Source: Annona cherimola (Eukaryota > Streptophyta > Magnoliopsida > Magnoliales > Annonaceae). From it: a DNA stretch of 64,000 nucleotides. Both the position numbers and the translations under genes were made by a program. The notes under the pieces were generated by a model. It was not told the DNA's origin, made no database searches, and worked only from the letters and a program-made list of their open reading frames with translations. Location of the stretch: NCBI GenBank assembly GCA_030490835.1, contig CM059972.1, positions 55,471,563 through 55,535,562 of the forward strand, given 5' to 3'. Shown here one piece after another: positions 60,455 through 64,000 of this stretch (position 1 is the stretch's first letter; each line of letters starts with the position of its first letter).

Positions 60455-61600
60455 TTACTTATCACCTGTATTTTGATCTCTGGGTTCATTAGGTAAATCA
60501 TAGGATTCAAGACCGGTGAAAATCTTGACATAGTAAGAGTTAATTTGTTCTGGCAACATGGCCCCATCCATGTTGACCAAACGTAGTACTCCTCCAGAAA
60601 ATACTTCTTTGACTATGTAAGGTCTTTCCCAAGTTGGTTTGAATTTACCTCTTGGATCATGGAGGTACATAGGCAAAATGTGCTTCATCACTACATCTCC
60701 TAGGTGAAATATCCTTTCTTTGACCTTCTTGTTGTAAGACCTTGCCATCCGTCGTTGATATACTTGAGTGTGACATAGAGCCTTCATTCTCTTTTCTTCA
60801 ATAAGTGTCAATTGATCATATCTTGTTTTCTGCCATTCAACTTCATTCACCTCTCTTTCCAACAAAATTCTAAGAAATGAGATTTCAACCTCCACAGGCA
60901 AAACGACCTCCATTCCATATGTGAGGGCATAAGGGGTTGCCCCTGTTGGGGTGGGAATGGACGTGAGGTATGCCCACAATGCGAACGGGTTCTTCTCATG
61001 CCAATCTTTATAAGTTATAACCATCTTCTCGAGAATGCGAATCAGTGTCTTGTTTGTAGCTTCAACTCCTCCATTTCCTTGTGGTCAATATGGAGTAGAC
61101 CGATGATGTTTTAGCTTATATGATTGTAGCAATCCATCAGCCTTCTTATTGACAAAATTGGTGCCATTGTTTGTGATAATTTCCATTAGAACTCCAAAAT
61201 GACTGATGATATGTCCCATTATGAATTTCGCCACTTGGTTAGCTGTGACCTTGGCAAATGAAGCAGCTTCAACCCATTTTGTAAAATAGTCCACAGCAAC
61301 CAAGATGTATTCATGTCCATTTGATGCTCTCGGGGATATCTTACCAATCATGTCAATACCCCACCTTGAAAATGGCCACAGAGTAGTGAGAAATGGAGTT
61401 CATTGCTCGGCGCATGAATTTGATTGGCATGCTCTTGACATTTTCTACAATTTCTAATGAACTGGTAACAATCTGTCTCCATAGTTAACCAGTAATATCC
61501 AATTCTCAAGATCTTCTTTGCTATCATCAGCCCATTCATGTGAGGACCACAGCACCTTCATGCACATTCAACATCACTGTGCTTGCTTCCTCCGTATCCA
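60455..61600 (-). pseudogene. Tat/Ogre-type integrase (pol, C-terminal part)
   Basis: Minus strand. The zinc domain (FIRNCRKCQEHANQIH, 61348-61539) is in one frame. The catalytic core (DYFTKWVEAASF, then ITNNGTNFVNKK) at 61085-61351 is in another frame. An in-frame TGA at 61082-61084 follows, then GNGGVEATNKT and the C-terminal part with NPFALWAYLTSIPTPTGATPYALTYG-type text (quoted as shorter blocks: ALWAYLTS, GATPYALTYG) and LGDVVMKHILP. The second acidic residue of the DD35E triad is N in NNGTNF where family members have D, so the enzyme would be dead even without the stops. Pol ends at a TAA-type stop just below 60455. Confidence 0.85.
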
Positions 61601-62639
61601 AACACCTCAACATGATATGATCGAATGATCGCTTGTATAGCACGCCTCCAAGTATAACAAACTGAGATGTTAACCTTCAAATTGTCCGACGATCATTTTG
61701 AGTCACTTCTGGTGGATAGGTCTGCTTCTCTAAATACTGCTTGATGTCAGTATATCATGGTCTGTCATCCTCTCTTTTTGCCTCTTCTATCTGTAGGCAA
61801 AATGCTGGCAAATTCTGAGGTTGAACAGTGATCATCCAATTCTCTTCACCATTGGGAATTGACAAAATGGAGGCCAACGTAGCTAGAGCATCAGCAAACT
61901 AATTTTAGGTACGAGGTAGATGGGTAAATGTGACTTCTTCGAACTCCTCTATCATGTTCTCCAAATAAACTAGATAAAGAATCAACTTTTCATCTCTAAC
62001 CTTTCATACACCATTTATCTGGCTTATTGTAAGAAGAGAATCCCCAAATACTTGCATTTTACGTATTCCCAAAGTTATAGCTTCTCTTAAGCCCGCAATA
62101 CATGCTTCATACTCCGCTATATTGTTCGTGCATTTAAACTCCAACCTTCTCGAAAATGGTATGGGTGCTTTGGCAGGTGAAATGAGAATGATGCCAATCC
62201 CACTTCCCTTGTTGTTTGTCACCCCATCAAAGTACATGATCCAGATATTTCTATCTTCTTCTACTTTTTCTTTTTCAATTTGTGACTCATACTCTAGCAG
62301 AGGATGCTCCGCAAGGTGGTCTACCATAACTTGAGCTTTGATCGCCTTTTGGGTGACATAGGTGATGTCAAACTCAGCTAGCATCAATTGCCACTTTGCT
62401 AGTCTTCCTGTTGGAGCAGGCTTCTCACATAGATATCTTAGGGGATCCAACCGAGATATTAGCATAACTGGATATGCCAACATGTATTGCCATAATTTTT
62501 GGGTCACCCACACCAAGGTTAGGCAAGCTTTCTCCAGCATGTTATACTTCACTTCATAATCATGAAACTTCCTGCTAATATAATAAATTGCATTTTCCTT
62601 TCTTCAAGTTTCATCATGCTGCCCCAGGACACATCTTGC
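61601..62639 (-). pseudogene. Ty3/gypsy RNase H plus second (archaeal-type) RNase H of Tat/Ogre
   Basis: Minus strand. 62340-62552 holds the end of the usual RNase H (YNMLEKACLTLVWVTQKLW, PAPTGRLAKWQLMLAEFDI). 62004-62240 holds a second RNase H with WIMYFDGVTNNKGSGIG, NNIAEYEACIAGLREA and MQVFGDSLL; residues D109, E147 and D171 of that frame keep the catalytic acids. A dual RNase H is the hallmark of the Tat/Ogre lineage. A stop near 62553 cuts the first domain. 61601-62003 is the connecting region with several stops (FADALATLASI is recognisable). Confidence 0.85.
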
Positions 62640-63604
62640 TTAAAATTCACTTACTGACATGTAGAGAAGCAAAGGCCTTCCTGGAACTGGTGGAACCAAA
62701 ACCGGTGGATTCGTCAAATAAGCTTTGACTTTGTCGAAAGCTTCTTGACATTCTTTAGTCCAAATGCCCAGGTCATTCTTTCTCAACAATTTGAAGATCG
62801 GCTCGCATATTGGAGTAAGCTTAGCAATGAACCTGCTGATGTATTGGATTCTTCCAAAAAATCTCCTAATTTCTTTCTCGGTCTTCGGAGGAGGCATTTC
62901 CAAGATGGCTTTCCTCTTATCCTCATCCACACTAATCCCATCCTTGCTGACCATAAATCCCAACAGTTTTCTTGATCCCGCACCAAAAATGCACTTTTTC
63001 GGGTTCAACCTCAGCTGATACTTTTCTAGGTGTTCGAATAACTTCTCTAGTGCTTGAAAATGCTCTTCTACTCCTTGGGACTTCACGATCATGTCATCGA
63101 CATACACCTCCATCTCTTTGTGCATCATGTCATGAAACAAAGCAGTCATTGCCCTTTGGTATATTGCCCCAGGATTCTTCAACCCAAACGGCATGACCTT
63201 ATAACAATATGTGCCCCATGGAGTGATGAAAGAAGTCTTCTCTCAATCTTCTGTGACCATCTTGATCGGGTTATATCCTGAAAAGCCGTCCATGAAAGAG
63301 AAAATCATATTGCCAGCTGTGTTGTCCACCAATGTGTCGATGTGAGGCAAAGGAAAATCATCTTTCGGACTGGCGCGATTTAAATCCCGAAAGTCGATGC
63401 ACATTCTCACTTTCCCATCTTTCTTCTGAACTGGGACAATGTTTGCTAACCATTCAGGATATTTTGTCGTTATTAAAAAACCTACATCGTACTGCTTCAC
63501 GACTTCCTCTTTGATCTGGAGAATCAAGTCTGGCCTATATTTTCTCAATTTTTGCTTCATTAGTTTGCACCCAGACATCAAAGGTAGACAATGGACAACC
63601 AAAC
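62640..63604 (-). pseudogene. Ty3/gypsy reverse transcriptase, Tat/Ogre lineage
   Basis: Minus strand, one frame with a stop between 63195 and 63242. Order: LVVHCLPLMSGCKLMKQKLR, YPEWLANIVPVQKKDGKVRM, DLNRASPKDDFPLPHIDTLV, then MPFGLKNPGAIYQRAMT and the YVDD active-site box at 63093-63104, then NPKKCIFGAGSRKLLGFMVS. The RT catalytic residues are present in the surviving frames. The N-terminal side (protease, gag) is separated by the family A LTR inserted at 63605 and lies outside the window. Confidence 0.88.
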
Positions 63605-64000
63605 TGTGGCGCCCCGAACCGGGGTGCCTAGAAGCCTTACTCCGGGATCTTGTCGATTGGTAAATGTGACTCAGGATTGTTGCCCTGATCACGTGGCGGG
63701 TACTTAATTGGATCTTGTCCAATTTTTTTCTTTTCTTTTTCTTTTTCTTTTCTTTCATCACATAAACATCATTCCATGTCTTTGCATTCCACACCATTTA
63801 CCATTTATAATAGACTCATCCATATCATCATAAAACCATTCATATCTTCTTTTTATTGAAATAATTCACATAAGTACAATCATGTTTGTAATATCCATAA
63901 AACATGCCTTCAACATGATTATCATACATTTGTCCCTTTGGACACATGCATAGAACTGCAATTAAATTTGCAGGTCATTTCTACCTGGCATCCTGTATGA
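63605..64000 (+). mobile_element. Family A LTR (A5), partial, inserted in pol
   Basis: Starts TGTGGCGCCCCGAACCGGGG, followed by the family start block (CCTTACTCCGGGATC, GGTAAATGTGACTCAGG, GATCACGTGGCGGGTAC). It stays close to A4 (41682) to the window edge. The five bases before it are CAAAC. Solo or full-length status cannot be seen. Confidence 0.8.

Noticed and set aside
1..64000. tRNA or rRNA genes
   Set aside because: None recognised by eye on either strand; a covariance-model scan would be needed to exclude a tRNA-derived SINE.

Overview
The window looks like transposon-dense intergenic DNA from a flowering plant. It is AT-rich and I found no intact host gene. The plant assignment rests on the element families: Ty3/gypsy pol of the Tat/Ogre type, Athila-like 3' regions with the plant transposon-protein ORF, SIRE-like LTRs, plant LINEs with a C-terminal RNase H, Tourist- and hAT-like MITEs, and remnants of FAR1-like, GRF-zinc-finger and ETO1-like plant genes. 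I cannot name the species.

Layout. 1-1841 is the end of a long LTR (family A). 1842-6056 is AT-rich repeat DNA with one GC-rich island. 6057-9424 is a pair of head-to-tail SIRE-like LTRs inside a perfect 5-bp target duplication. 9694-10670 is a short tandem array with a period of about 174 bp. 11041-15577 is a LINE remnant split by a 2.8-kb solo LTR. 16490-18930 is a MITE cluster. 19003-23370 holds an LTR fragment and remnants of FAR1-like, GRF-type and ETO1-like genes. 24850-38280 is a minus-strand LINE whose two halves are separated by about 10 kb of nested Athila-like material (plant transposon-protein ORF, 3' LTR, then a 3.9-kb solo LTR). 38300-44710 is AT-rich, LTR-like DNA with two further solo LTRs. 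44968-47520 has a Tourist-like MITE and another MITE interrupted by a solo Athila-like LTR. 47940-55230 has LTR fragments and an Athila-like 3' region interrupted by a family B LTR that itself carries a hAT-like MITE. 55500-63604 holds the longest open frame, a 512-codon plus-strand ORF of the DUF7745/plant-mobile-domain type, tail to tail with a degraded minus-strand Tat/Ogre pol. Another family A LTR cuts that pol at 63605.

The genes do not form a pathway; the logic is insertion into insertion. Exact 5-bp target duplications (ATATT, GAAGC, TCTTT, AATCA, TTGAT, TATGG) let the order of several insertions be read directly. All similarity calls were made by eye from translations and motifs; no database was searched.
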